Of a stretch of DNA of 64,000 bases, positions 45,294 to 54,264 are shown piece after piece; position 1 is the first letter of the stretch; the number at the start of each line of letters is the position of its first letter. Source of the DNA: Bacillus sp. 2B10 (GTDB taxonomy: Bacteria; Pseudomonadota; Alphaproteobacteria; Sphingomonadales; Sphingomonadaceae); NCBI GenBank assembly GCA_003946805.1, contig RPSH01000003.1, positions 124,001-188,000 on the forward strand, given 5' to 3'. A model generated the notes under the pieces. It worked only from the letters and a program-made list of their open reading frames with translations. It was not told where the DNA came from and did not search any database. The position numbers and the translations under genes were made by a program.

Positions 45294-45434
45294 CTGCGTT
45301 CCTTTTGTGGCGTTGCGGGAACGACCGGCAAAGCGCGGTGTCCGCAAATGGAAACATTTCGACACGCTGAATGGTTGCAATAATTGTGCAGTGCGACACG
45401 ATTCGCGTGGCGAGTTGCCCCGGGCGTGCGACGA

Positions 45435-45878
45435 TCAGCCGCGCCCGCGATATCCCGGCACGTCCTGATCGGGAATCCATACCGCCCGGGGCGGTTCGCC
45501 CGATTGCCAGAACACGTCGATCGGGATGCCGCCCCGCGGATACCAATAGCCGCCGATGCGCAGCCACACCGGCCGCATCTCCGCGACCAGCCGCTCGGCG
45601 ATGCCGACGGTGCAATCCTCGTGGAACGCGGCGTGGTTGCGGAAGCTGCCGAGGAACAGCTTCAGCGATTTCGATTCGACGATCGTCGCGGCCGGTACGT
45701 AATCGATCACCAGATGCGCGAAATCGGGCTGGCCGGTGACCGGGCAGAGCGAGGTGAATTCGGGCGCGGTGAAGCGCACCAGATAGGGCGAGGCGCGCGG
45801 ATTGGGAACATAATCGAGTTCGGCGGCTTCCGGAGTTGCGGGAAGCGGGCTGGCCTGGCCAAGGAATTTCGGGTCCAT
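45435..45878 (-). CDS. queF: NADPH-dependent 7-cyano-7-deazaguanine reductase, short QueF
   Basis: 147 residues, the unimodular T-fold type. Catalytic Cys45 in [15 protein letters not shown] with Asp52 as acid, NADPH motif [15 protein letters not shown], and the C-terminal [18 protein letters not shown]. Reduces preQ0 to preQ1 for queuosine in tRNA. ATG 45878 fits the usual start ([13 protein letters not shown]); ATG 45887 is possible. It is divergent from the photolyase-like gene with only 29 nt between starts. Confidence 0.92.
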   Translation of the reverse strand: MDPKFLGQASPLPATPEAAELDYVPNPRASPYLVRFTAPEFTSLCPVTGQPDFAHLVIDYVPAATIVESKSLKLFLGSFRNHAAFHEDCTVGIAERLVAEMRPVWLRIGGYWYPRGGIPIDVFWQSGEPPRAVWIPDQDVPGYRGRG

Positions 45879-45907
45879 GGCCCCCATGTAGAAGGGACGG
45901 CGCACGA

Positions 45908-47455
45908 ATGGAACGGGTGCTGATCCCGGTGCTGGGCGATCAATTGTCGCCGGGACTGTCGTCGCTGGCCGATGCCGACCCCGAACACACGACGATCCTG
46001 ATGATGGAGGTGGTCGAGGAAGCGACCTATGTCCGCCATCATCCCAGGAAGATCGCGTTCCTGTTCGCCGCGATGCGCCATCATGCCGCGGCGCTCAGCG
46101 AAAAGGGCTGGAGCGTGGATTATGTCCGGCTGGACGATCCCGACAATGCCGGCAGCTTCACCGCCGAGGTCGCGCGCGCGGTCGAGCGCCATGATCCGAG
46201 CCGGATCGTCGTCACCGAAGCCGGCGAATGGCGCGTACAGGCGATGCTGGACGCGTGGGAGACGCTCTTCGGCATACCGGTGTCGATCCGCCCCGACACC
46301 CGGTTCCTGTGTTCGCACGACCGCTTCACCCAGTGGGCCGACGACCGGCGCGAGCTGCGCATGGAATTCTTCTACCGCGAGATGCGGCGCGAGACCGGGC
46401 TGCTGATGGACGGGGACAAGCCGGTCGGGGGCAAGTGGAATTTCGACCACGACAACCGCAAGCCGGCCACGCGCGACCTGCTGATGCCCCGCCCGCTGTC
46501 GTTCAAGCCGGACGACGTGACGCAGGAGGTGCTGGCGCTGGTCGGCGAACGGTTCGGGCACCATGCCGGGACGCTCGACGGGTTCGACTTCGCGGTGACG
46601 CGCAAGGACGCCCTGCGCCAGCAGCGCGCGTTCCTCGCCCATGCCCTGCCCGGTTTCGGCGACAATCAGGACGCGATGCTGACCGACGAGCCGTATCTGT
46701 GGCACGCGGTCCTCTCCCCCTACATCAATGCCGGGCTGCTCGATCCGATCGACCTGTGTCGTGCGGTCGAGAAGGAATATGCCACGGGCAAGGTGCCGAT
46801 CAACGCGGCGGAAGGCTTCATCCGCCAGATCATCGGCTGGCGCGAGTTCGTGCGCGGCATCTACTGGCGCGAGGGGCCGGACTATGTGACGCGCAACTTC
46901 CTGAACGCGAAGCGCGACCTGCCGGGCTTCTACTGGACCGGCGAGACCGACATGCACTGCCTTTCGCAGGCGATCGGGCAGACGCTGTCGAACGCCTATG
47001 CCCATCATATCCAGCGGTTGATGGTGACCGGCAATTTCGCGCTGCTGATCGGTGCCGAGCCGCAGCAGGTGCACCGCTGGTATCTGGAGGTCTATGCCGA
47101 CGCCTATGAATGGGTCGAGCTGCCCAACACGCTGGGGATGAGCCAGTTCGGCGATGGCGGGCTGCTGGGGTCGAAACCCTATGCGTCGTCGGGCGCTTAT
47201 ATCGACCGGATGTCGGATTATTGCGGGCATTGCCGCTACGACGTGAAGCAGCGCACCGGGCCCGATGCATGTCCGTTCAATGCGTTGTACTGGGACTTCC
47301 TCGTCCGCAATCGCGGGAAGTTCGGCAACAATCCGCGGATGGCGATGCCGTACCGGACGTGGGACAAGATGGCCGGGGATACGCAGCGCGAATTGCGTGG
47401 GCAGGCGAAGGGGTTCCTGAAGGCGCTGGACGAATTGCCGCGGTACGAAGGGTGA
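45908..47455 (+). CDS. FeS-type cryptochrome/photolyase (CryB/PhrB-like)
   Basis: 515 residues. N-terminal alpha/beta domain ([21 protein letters not shown]), then the helical FAD-binding domain: [62 protein letters not shown]. Cys residues in [12 protein letters not shown] and DACPFN, with an earlier Cys in MHCLSQ, match the four ligands of the 4Fe-4S cluster of this class. Members repair (6-4) photoproducts or act as light sensors. Start ATG 45908. Confidence 0.92.
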   Translation: MERVLIPVLGDQLSPGLSSLADADPEHTTILMMEVVEEATYVRHHPRKIAFLFAAMRHHAAALSEKGWSVDYVRLDDPDNAGSFTAEVARAVERHDPSRIVVTEAGEWRVQAMLDAWETLFGIPVSIRPDTRFLCSHDRFTQWADDRRELRMEFFYREMRRETGLLMDGDKPVGGKWNFDHDNRKPATRDLLMPRPLSFKPDDVTQEVLALVGERFGHHAGTLDGFDFAVTRKDALRQQRAFLAHALPGFGDNQDAMLTDEPYLWHAVLSPYINAGLLDPIDLCRAVEKEYATGKVPINAAEGFIRQIIGWREFVRGIYWREGPDYVTRNFLNAKRDLPGFYWTGETDMHCLSQAIGQTLSNAYAHHIQRLMVTGNFALLIGAEPQQVHRWYLEVYADAYEWVELPNTLGMSQFGDGGLLGSKPYASSGAYIDRMSDYCGHCRYDVKQRTGPDACPFNALYWDFLVRNRGKFGNNPRMAMPYRTWDKMAGDTQRELRGQAKGFLKALDELPRYEG

Positions 47456-47466
47456 GTTCACCCCCC

Positions 47467-47566
47467 TTCGTCATTCCCGCGAAGGCGGGAATCCATAGCC
47501 GCAACGCTCACCGCTCCAGCCGAAAGGCCGGCGCATATGGATTCCCGCCTCCGCGGGAATGACGAA
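47467..47566. repeat. Family A inverted-repeat unit (A7)
   Basis: TTCGTCATTCCCGCGAAGGC at the left and CCTCCGCGGGAATGACGAA at the right; both halves also form their own hairpins. It separates the tandem photolyase and sulfurtransferase genes. Confidence 0.85.
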
Positions 47567-47639
47567 CGACAGCTGCCGTCAGGCGGCGAAGCACAACCCG
47601 GCGCTTGACCCTCGGGTGGCGCGGCCTAAGCCTTGCCCC

Positions 47640-48470
47640 ATGCAATCGCTCGTCTCCACCGCATGGCTCGCCGACCGGCTCGGCACCCCCGGGCTGATCG
47701 TCCTCGATGCGACCTTCGTTCCCGTCCAGCCCGATCCGCCGCGCGACGAGGCCGCCGAATATCGCAGCGGTCATATTCCCCGCGCGCGTTTCCTCGACCT
47801 GCGGGCGCTGTCGACCGGGCAGGCGACGTCGCTGCCCGCCGCCGACAAGCTGGCCGGGCGGCTGGGGGCGATCGGGGTGGGCGACGATGCGCAGGTCGTG
47901 CTGTACGACAACTCGCCGCACCATAGCGCGGCGCGGGCATGGTGGCTGCTGCGCCGGTTCGCGCGCGGACTGCCGGTCGCCATTCTAGATGGCGGTTTCG
48001 CCCGATGGCGGGCCGAGGGGCGGCCGGTGGAGGCCGGCGTCGATCGGCCGACACCGACCCGCTTCGGCGCCGATCCCGACCTTGCCGCCGTCCGGACCAG
48101 GGCGATGGTGCTGGCGGCCCTCGACAAGGACGGGGCGCAGCTGGTCGATGCACGATCGCCGGCGCGGTTCGACGGCAGCGAGGCCGATCCGCGCGGGCTG
48201 CCGTCGGGGCATATTCCGGGGAGCATCAACCTGCATTACGCGCGCTTCTTCCGCGACGACGGGACGTGGCGGTCGCCCGGGGAACTGGCGGCGCTGTTCG
48301 CGGCTGCGGGCGTCGATCTCGACCGGCCGGTCACGACGACCTGCGGGTCGGGCATCACCGCGGCGATCCCCGCCTTCGCGCTGCACCTGCTCGGCCGCGA
48401 TGCCGCGCTGTACGACGGCAGCTGGGGCGAATGGGCCGCCGATCCGCAGACGCCGAAGGTGACGGCATGA
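47640..48470 (+). CDS. sseA: 3-mercaptopyruvate sulfurtransferase
   Basis: 276 residues, two rhodanese domains. N-terminal inactive domain (LIVLDATFV, YRSGHIPRARFLDL); C-terminal domain with LVDARSPARFDG, GHIPGSINLHYARFF and active-site TTCGSGITAA (Cys near 234). The CGSG(I/V)T loop marks mercaptopyruvate rather than thiosulfate specificity. First of three overlapping genes (sseA-metC-mscS). Confidence 0.9.
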   Translation: MQSLVSTAWLADRLGTPGLIVLDATFVPVQPDPPRDEAAEYRSGHIPRARFLDLRALSTGQATSLPAADKLAGRLGAIGVGDDAQVVLYDNSPHHSAARAWWLLRRFARGLPVAILDGGFARWRAEGRPVEAGVDRPTPTRFGADPDLAAVRTRAMVLAALDKDGAQLVDARSPARFDGSEADPRGLPSGHIPGSINLHYARFFRDDGTWRSPGELAALFAAAGVDLDRPVTTTCGSGITAAIPAFALHLLGRDAALYDGSWGEWAADPQTPKVTA

Positions 48471-49660
48471 GCGCGTCCGACACGCCGCGATCGCCCGCGA
48501 CCCGCGTCGTCACCGGCGGGCGGCGCGACGCATGGACCGCGGGCGTGGTCAACGTCCCCGTCTGGCGCGCGTCGACGATCCTGTACGACGACGTCGCCGC
48601 GCTGCGTGCGGCGGCCGGCGCGGACACGCATCACAAGCTGTATTACGGCCGGCGCGGCACGCCGACGCAATGGTCGCTGGCCGAGGCGCTGACCGAACTG
48701 GAGCCGGGGGCGGAGGGCACGCTGCTCTATCCGTCGGGGGTGGCGGCGATCACCACCGCGCTGCTCGCCTTCCTGAAGCCCGGCGATCACCTGTTGCTGC
48801 CCGACAGCGCCTATGACCCGACGCGGGCGTTCGCGCTGGGGATGCTGCGCACCATCGGGGTGACGACGACGCTGTACGATCCGGTGATCGGCGCGGGCAT
48901 CGCCGGGTTGATGACCCCGGCGACCAGAGTGCTGTTCCTCGAAAGCCCCGGCAGCCTCACCTTCGAGGTGCAGGACGTGCCGGCGATGACGCGGATCGCG
49001 CGCGAACGCGGCATCACCACGATCCTCGACAATACGTGGGCGACGCCGCTGCTGTTCCCGGCGATGGCGCACGGTGTCGATGTGACGATCATGGCCTGTA
49101 CCAAATATGTCGTCGGCCATTCGGACGCGATGTTGGGATCGGCGACGGCGGTCGCGTCGCACTGGCAGGCCTTGCGCGACGCGACCTATCAGCTGGGGCA
49201 GCATGTCGGCCCGGACGATGCCGCATTGGGCGCGCGGGGGCTGCGCACCATGGCGGTGCGGCTGAAGCAGCATGGCGAATCGTCGATCCGCATCGCGAAG
49301 TGGCTGGCCGGACAGGACGGCGTCGCGCGGGTGCTGCACCCGGCGCTGCCCGGCTGTCCGGGACACGACATCTTCACGCGCGATTTCCGGGGGAGCGCCG
49401 GGCTGTTCGCCTTCGTCCTTGATGGGGGCAGCGATGCGGGGCGCGTCGCGCTGATCGACGGGCTCGACCTGTTCGGCATCGGCTATAGCTGGGGCGGGTT
49501 CGAAAGCCTTGCGCTGCCGATCGATCCGCATCGCTATCGCAGCGTCACCCGCGCCGAACCGGAAGGGCCGATGATCCGGTTGCAGATCGGGCTGGAGGAC
49601 ACCGACGACCTGATCGCCGATCTCGCCGCCGGGCTCGCCTGTTACCGGGCGGCGCGGTGA
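48467..49660 (+). CDS. metC: Cystathionine beta-lyase
   Basis: 397 residues, Cys/Met-metabolism PLP enzyme, fold type I. YYGRRGTPTQWSLAEALTELE, cofactor-contacting YPSGVAAITTALLA, and PLP lysine in TIMACTKYVVGHSDAMLGSA (near residue 214). Region WGGFESLALP near the C-terminus is typical of MetC. It splits cystathionine to homocysteine for methionine synthesis. Overlaps sseA by 4 nt (ATGA); both act on sulfur amino acids. Confidence 0.9.
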   Translation: MSASDTPRSPATRVVTGGRRDAWTAGVVNVPVWRASTILYDDVAALRAAAGADTHHKLYYGRRGTPTQWSLAEALTELEPGAEGTLLYPSGVAAITTALLAFLKPGDHLLLPDSAYDPTRAFALGMLRTIGVTTTLYDPVIGAGIAGLMTPATRVLFLESPGSLTFEVQDVPAMTRIARERGITTILDNTWATPLLFPAMAHGVDVTIMACTKYVVGHSDAMLGSATAVASHWQALRDATYQLGQHVGPDDAALGARGLRTMAVRLKQHGESSIRIAKWLAGQDGVARVLHPALPGCPGHDIFTRDFRGSAGLFAFVLDGGSDAGRVALIDGLDLFGIGYSWGGFESLALPIDPHRYRSVTRAEPEGPMIRLQIGLEDTDDLIADLAAGLACYRAAR

Positions 49661-50937
49661 GCGAGGCCGCCGCATGGCTGGCCGCGCGCGGCCTGCCGGT
49701 GGGGGATGGATGGCAGCTGGCCGAGGGCGGCATCGCGTTCGCCCTCGTGCTGCTGTCGCTCGCGCTCGGCTGGTTCGCCGGGCGCTGGGCCGGGCCGCAT
49801 CTGACCGCGCTGTGGCGCGAGCGGGTGCCCGACCATGCCGTCGGCCTCGCCACGCGGATGTGCGACATCGTCCGCCATCTGGTCGCGGTGCTGGCGCTCG
49901 CGCTGGTGGCGCACGGGCGCGACTGGGGGGCGCTGGCCGATATCGTCGTCGGCGTCGCGCTGGGCGCGGCGGTCGCGCGGCTGGCGATGCAGCTCTTGCG
50001 CGGGGTGAACCTGACGCGGTGGCTGGCATGGGCGGTCGCCGCCATCCTGTTCGTCGCCGTCCTGTCGGGATCGGTCGGTGGGCTGAAACCGATCACCGCG
50101 ACGCTCGATGCGATCGGTTTCTCGGTCGGGCGCTGGCGATTGTCGCTGCTGGCGCTGGTCAGCACGCTGCTGACCGCGGTCGTGCTCTACGCCGTGGTCC
50201 GCATCGCCAACAAGCTGGTCGAACATGGCGTCGGGCAGGCGAAAGGCCTCGACCCCGCGCAGAAACTGCTGGCGCAGAAGCTGGCGTCGATCGCGGTCAT
50301 CATCACCGCGTTCTTCTTCGGGATCGACCTGCTCGGCATCGACCTGACGACCTTTGCGATCTTTTCGGGCGGGCTGGGGCTCGCGGTCGGGTTCGGGTTG
50401 CAGAAGACGGTCGGCAACCTGATCGCGGGCATCATCCTGTTGATGGACCGGTCGATCAAGCCGGGGGACGTGATCGTCGTCGGCGACAGCTTCGGCTGGG
50501 TCAACAAGATCGGGGTGCGCGCGGTGTCGGTCATCACCCGCGACGGCAAGGAACACCTGATCCCCAACGAAAACCTGATGACGCAGGAGGTGGAGAACTG
50601 GTCCTTTTCCGACCGCAACGTCCGCATCCGCATCCCGGTGGGGATCGGCTATGAGACCGACCTGCGGCTGGCGCAGAAGCTGATGTTGCAGGCCGCGACC
50701 GAAAGCCCGCGCGTGCTGCGCAGCCCGGCGCCCAACGTCTGGCTGATCTCCTACGGCGAATATGCCGTGGAGCACGAGATACTGGCGTGGATCAGCGATC
50801 CCGAATCCGGCGTCGGCAATGTGCGGTCCGACGTGCTCAACCGGCTGTGGGACCTGTTCGCGGAGCATGGGATCAGGATTCCGGTGCCGCGGCGGGAGGT
50901 GATGTTTCACGACGGGCTGAAGGTGACGAAGGGGTAG
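49657..50937 (+). CDS. MscS-family mechanosensitive channel
   Basis: 426 residues from GTG 49657 (overlapping the metC stop as GTGA). Several membrane helices (about residues 23-45, 68-130, 165-185), then pore helix FAIFSGGLGLAVGFGLQKTVGNLIAG and the MscS beta domain ILLMDRSIKPGDVIVVGDSFGWVNKIGVR, HLIPNENLMTQEVENWSF. Smaller than the DUF3772 channel at 30.3 kb, so the window encodes two distinct paralogues. Confidence 0.9.
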   Translation: MSEAAAWLAARGLPVGDGWQLAEGGIAFALVLLSLALGWFAGRWAGPHLTALWRERVPDHAVGLATRMCDIVRHLVAVLALALVAHGRDWGALADIVVGVALGAAVARLAMQLLRGVNLTRWLAWAVAAILFVAVLSGSVGGLKPITATLDAIGFSVGRWRLSLLALVSTLLTAVVLYAVVRIANKLVEHGVGQAKGLDPAQKLLAQKLASIAVIITAFFFGIDLLGIDLTTFAIFSGGLGLAVGFGLQKTVGNLIAGIILLMDRSIKPGDVIVVGDSFGWVNKIGVRAVSVITRDGKEHLIPNENLMTQEVENWSFSDRNVRIRIPVGIGYETDLRLAQKLMLQAATESPRVLRSPAPNVWLISYGEYAVEHEILAWISDPESGVGNVRSDVLNRLWDLFAEHGIRIPVPRREVMFHDGLKVTKG

Positions 50938-51006
50938 ACCGTCTGGGGTGACGTATCGAAGCGAGGGGACTACCGGACCCACGCCGCACCCCCTATCTTC
51001 CCTCCC

Positions 51007-52137
51007 GTGACGACCATCACCGCCCGCATCGCCGAGGGCGTCCGCGCCGTTCCCGCCGACCAGTGGGATGCCTGTGCGGGCACGGGCAATCCGTTCCTGT
51101 CGCACGCCTTCCTGTCGGCGCTCGAAGAATCGGGCAGCGTCGGCGGCGCGTCCGGCTGGCAACCGCTGCCGATCATCGTCGACGATGCGCATGGCGTGCC
51201 GCAAGCGATCGCGCCGGCCTATGCCAAGGGGCACAGCCAGGGCGAATATGTGTTCGACCACGCCTGGGCCGACGCATGGGAGCGTGCCGGGGGCGATTAT
51301 TACCCGAAGTTGCAGGTCGCGGTGCCGTTTACCCCGGTGCCCGGCCCCCGGCTGCTGCTGCGCGACGCGGCACAGGCGCCCGCGCTGATCGGTGCGATCG
51401 AGACGGTGGTGCGACAGAACGGATTGTCGTCGGCCCATGCGACCTTCGTCGACGACGCGCAGCTGGCGGCGTTCCGGGCGGCGGGGTGGCTGGTACGATC
51501 GGGTACGCAGTTCCACTGGGCCAATCGCGGCTATGCCGGCTTCGACGATTTCCTGAACGACCTCGCCAGCCGCAAGCGCAAGGCGATCCGCAAGGAACGC
51601 GCCGCCGCGCTCGACGGGCTGACGGTCCGCCACCTGACCGGCCGCGCGCTGACCGAGGCGCATTGGGATGCGTTCTGGGCCTTCTATCAGGATACCGGCA
51701 ACCGCAAATGGGGCCGGCCGTACCTGACGCGGCGGTTCTTTTCGCTGCTGTCGCAGACGATGGCGGACCGGGTGCTGCTGATCCTTGCCGAGCGCGACGG
51801 GCGGCCGGTCGCCGGGGCGCTGAACCTGATCGGCGACGATGCGCTGTACGGGCGCTACTGGGGCGCGGTGGAGGAGGTGCCGTTCCTCCATTTCGAGCTG
51901 TGCTATTATCAGGCGATCGACGCCGCGATCGCACGGGGATTGCAACGGGTCGAGGCCGGGGCGCAGGGCGAGCACAAGCTGGCGCGCGGCTATGTGCCCG
52001 TCCCGACATGGTCGGCGCATTTCCTGCCCGACCCCGGATTTCGTGCAGCGGTCGCCGACTATCTGGAGCGCGAACGGGCGGCGGTCGGACAGGAACAGGC
52101 GTTCCTGCAGGAAATGACGCCGTTCCGGCGGGGCTAG
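51007..52137 (+). CDS. FemAB/GNAT-like N-acyltransferase (PF04339 type)
   Basis: 376 residues from GTG 51007. Family hallmarks: NPFLSHAFLSALEESGS at the N-terminus, YPKLQVAVPFTPVPGPRLL, QFHWANRGYAGFDDFLNDLASRKRKAIRKERAAA, YLTRRFFSLLSQTM and FELCYYQAIDAAIARGLQRVEAGAQGEHKLARGY. Double-GNAT proteins of this type are thought to modify peptidoglycan precursors or similar; the acceptor is unknown. Confidence 0.85.
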   Translation: MTTITARIAEGVRAVPADQWDACAGTGNPFLSHAFLSALEESGSVGGASGWQPLPIIVDDAHGVPQAIAPAYAKGHSQGEYVFDHAWADAWERAGGDYYPKLQVAVPFTPVPGPRLLLRDAAQAPALIGAIETVVRQNGLSSAHATFVDDAQLAAFRAAGWLVRSGTQFHWANRGYAGFDDFLNDLASRKRKAIRKERAAALDGLTVRHLTGRALTEAHWDAFWAFYQDTGNRKWGRPYLTRRFFSLLSQTMADRVLLILAERDGRPVAGALNLIGDDALYGRYWGAVEEVPFLHFELCYYQAIDAAIARGLQRVEAGAQGEHKLARGYVPVPTWSAHFLPDPGFRAAVADYLERERAAVGQEQAFLQEMTPFRRG

Positions 52138-52159
52138 ATGTTTGATCCCGGCCAACAGG

Positions 52160-52273
52160 CCGTTTGTGCCGAGTAGGGGCTGAGCTTGTCGAAGACCCGT
52201 ATCGAAGCACCTGCCCCAAACGGTCCTTCGATACGCCAGTTCGACAAGCTCGATGGCTACTCGGGACGAACGG
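52160..52273. repeat. Family B inverted-repeat element (B3)
   Basis: Ends CCGTTTGTGCCGAGTAG and CTACTCGGGACGAACGG. It is nearly the reverse complement of B2 (33592-33709): the stretches GACCCGTATCGAAGCAC and the CTTCGATACG part match base for base. Located at a convergent gene end. Confidence 0.85.
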
Positions 52274-52285
52274 CAAAGGGGGCGG

Positions 52286-52612
52286 CTATTTGCGCCCCGG
52301 CAGCCCGCCTAGCCCGCCCGGCAACACATCCCCGATGCCGCCGCGCGCTGCGGGGTCGACGTCGAGGCCGAACGCCTGCGCAAACTGGCCCAGCGCGTCG
52401 GGGCCGCCGACTTCCGACAGGATCGCCTCGATCTGATGGCGCGACACGCCGCTATGGTCGGCGGCTTCCTGCGCCGGATCGGCATGGCCGGCGAATTTGG
52501 CGAGCAGGCCGAGCACCGTCTGCACCTGTTCGGCCGAGATTCCCGCCTTTTCGGCGATGGCGGGCAGGTCGACGCGCCCGGCAAGGTTCAGGGCATTGTT
52601 CGACAGGTCCAT
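52286..52612 (-). CDS. 108-residue protein of unknown function
   Basis: Starts at ATG 52612, one base into the stop of the membrane protein gene upstream (TGATG), with AAGGAG in front. Mostly helical: LPAIAEKAGISAEQVQTVLGLLAKFAGHA and HQIEAILSEVGGPDALGQFAQAFGLD, then a Gly/Pro-rich tail. No signal or membrane segment. Its tight coupling suggests a cytoplasmic partner of the membrane protein, but no family was recognised. Confidence 0.65.
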   Translation of the reverse strand: MDLSNNALNLAGRVDLPAIAEKAGISAEQVQTVLGLLAKFAGHADPAQEAADHSGVSRHQIEAILSEVGGPDALGQFAQAFGLDVDPAARGGIGDVLPGGLGGLPGRK

Positions 52613-54255
52613 CAGCGTCTCCTTACCGGATCGTTTGCCGCCATCTGTCGCGACGCGCGGCGGCGGGGCTTTGCGAACGGACGATTGCCCAGATCGCTCC
52701 ATGTCAGGTCGGGCGGCGGCACGCGGTGGTCGATGCGGAACACCGCGCTGGTGCCGCTGCGCCACACCGGCACCAGCCCCTGTTCGAGCCGGCGGTCGTA
52801 TTTCGGCGGCCGGATCAGCCAGACATAGTCGAACGCGTCGCGCGGGAACTTGTACAGCGCGCCGGCGATCGGCCGCCAATATTCGCGCGGGCATTTGACG
52901 TCGGTGACCAGCTCGGACGGGTCGTGCGAGAAGCCGCGCGCCGCCTTGTACCTCACGGTCAGCAGCTGTCCGCCGGCCATCGACCACTGGTCGTTGGCAT
53001 AGGCCAGCCGCCGGGTCAGCGCCATGCCGGGCAGGTGCTGCAGCCGGGTCATGCGCCATTCGTTGTAGCACGTCTCGCCCACGAAGGTGACCAGCCGGGC
53101 ACCGACCGGCACATGGTCGAGCGCCGCCAGCTCGCGATCGTATTCACGGTCGTACAGCCAGAAGCTGGCGGTCGTCGCGCCGATCCGCCCGACGAAGATG
53201 GCAAGGCCGATGCCGGCCAGCACCGACGCATGGCGGATCGACGTGCCGGGTTTCGGCCTGAGCGCGATCAGGCAGATGCCGAACAGATACGGGACCAGCC
53301 GCATGTCGGCATAGGCCGATCCGAACACGATGCGCGGCAGCAGGATATAGACCGCGATCAGGAACAGCGCCGACAGGCCCAGATTGCGCGAATAGCCGAT
53401 ATTCGGGTCGCGCAACCCCTTGAACAGCACGAGGTAGAAGACCGCGACCGAGGCGAGGTCGTAGAGCTGCCAGCGGTCCCGCAGGGTCATGGTCATCCAC
53501 AACATCTTCGCGCGCCAGTTGAACCAGTCGGCGGTCTGTCCACCGACATGCCCGCCCGAGCGCCACAGTAGCATCAGCAGCGCCGGTGGTGCCAGCACGA
53601 GGCAGTGGAGCCCGGCATGGAAGGCGGCGGCGAGCCAGTTGCGCCGTTTGTCATGTTCGCGGATCAGCTCGGCCGAGGCGGCGAGGACGCCCAGCGTTCC
53701 CCAGCCGAAGGTGTGCGTCAGCCACACCAGTCCGGCGATGGGCACGAACACCACCCCGCGCAGCACCAGCCGCCCCTGCCGCCCCAGCCGCAGCCAAAGT
53801 GCGAAGGCGTTGAGCGCCAGCGCCATCGACAGCACGAAATTGGCGAAGCCGAAATGGAACGGGAAGCTGTAGACGATCGGCAGCGCGAACAGCGCGGTCG
53901 CCGGGATGCGGCCATGCACCTCGCGCGCGATCCACAGCAGCCCGACCGCGGTCAGCGCCGGGATGGTCAGGATGATGAGCTTGACCGCGGGTTCGAGGCC
54001 GATCAGCGGTTCGAGCAGCCAGACGAGCAGGTCGACGCCCAGATTGCCGATCAGGCTCCAGTCGAAATTATACCAGTCGTGGAACCACGGTGCCTGTCCG
54101 GTGTCCCACAATTGCTGCACGCGGTACCGGCCCATGTGACCGGGCAGGTCGACCATCGGCGGAATATCGGGCCATACCAGCGGCACGACCGCCAGCAGCG
54201 CCATCAGCGCGACGAACCACCGCGTCTGCCACCAGTTGAGCCTGTCCCCCTGCAT
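52612..54255 (-). CDS. Polytopic membrane protein, GT-C-like glycosyltransferase candidate
   Basis: 547 residues with about ten hydrophobic helices up to residue 365. The first periplasmic loop has an acidic motif in PPMVDLPGHMGRYRVQQLWDTG, in the place where GT-C enzymes carry catalytic acids. The C-terminal 170 residues are soluble (RLVTFVGETCYNEWRMTRL, FDYVWLIRPPKYDRRLE, VPVWRSGTSAVFRID). The layout fits sugar transfer from polyprenyl phosphates in the periplasm. Function inferred from topology; it is the middle gene between the 108-residue protein and a second protein of the same plan. Confidence 0.65.
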   Translation of the reverse strand: MQGDRLNWWQTRWFVALMALLAVVPLVWPDIPPMVDLPGHMGRYRVQQLWDTGQAPWFHDWYNFDWSLIGNLGVDLLVWLLEPLIGLEPAVKLIILTIPALTAVGLLWIAREVHGRIPATALFALPIVYSFPFHFGFANFVLSMALALNAFALWLRLGRQGRLVLRGVVFVPIAGLVWLTHTFGWGTLGVLAASAELIREHDKRRNWLAAAFHAGLHCLVLAPPALLMLLWRSGGHVGGQTADWFNWRAKMLWMTMTLRDRWQLYDLASVAVFYLVLFKGLRDPNIGYSRNLGLSALFLIAVYILLPRIVFGSAYADMRLVPYLFGICLIALRPKPGTSIRHASVLAGIGLAIFVGRIGATTASFWLYDREYDRELAALDHVPVGARLVTFVGETCYNEWRMTRLQHLPGMALTRRLAYANDQWSMAGGQLLTVRYKAARGFSHDPSELVTDVKCPREYWRPIAGALYKFPRDAFDYVWLIRPPKYDRRLEQGLVPVWRSGTSAVFRIDHRVPPPDLTWSDLGNRPFAKPRRRASRQMAANDPVRRR

Positions 54256-54264
54256 CGGCCGCTT

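Noticed and set aside
45353..45378. EcfG-like GCAAC-N17-TGTT upstream of the GT4 gene
   Set aside because: Two mismatches to GGAAC-N16/17-CGTT; too weak to list as a promoter although the spacing is right.
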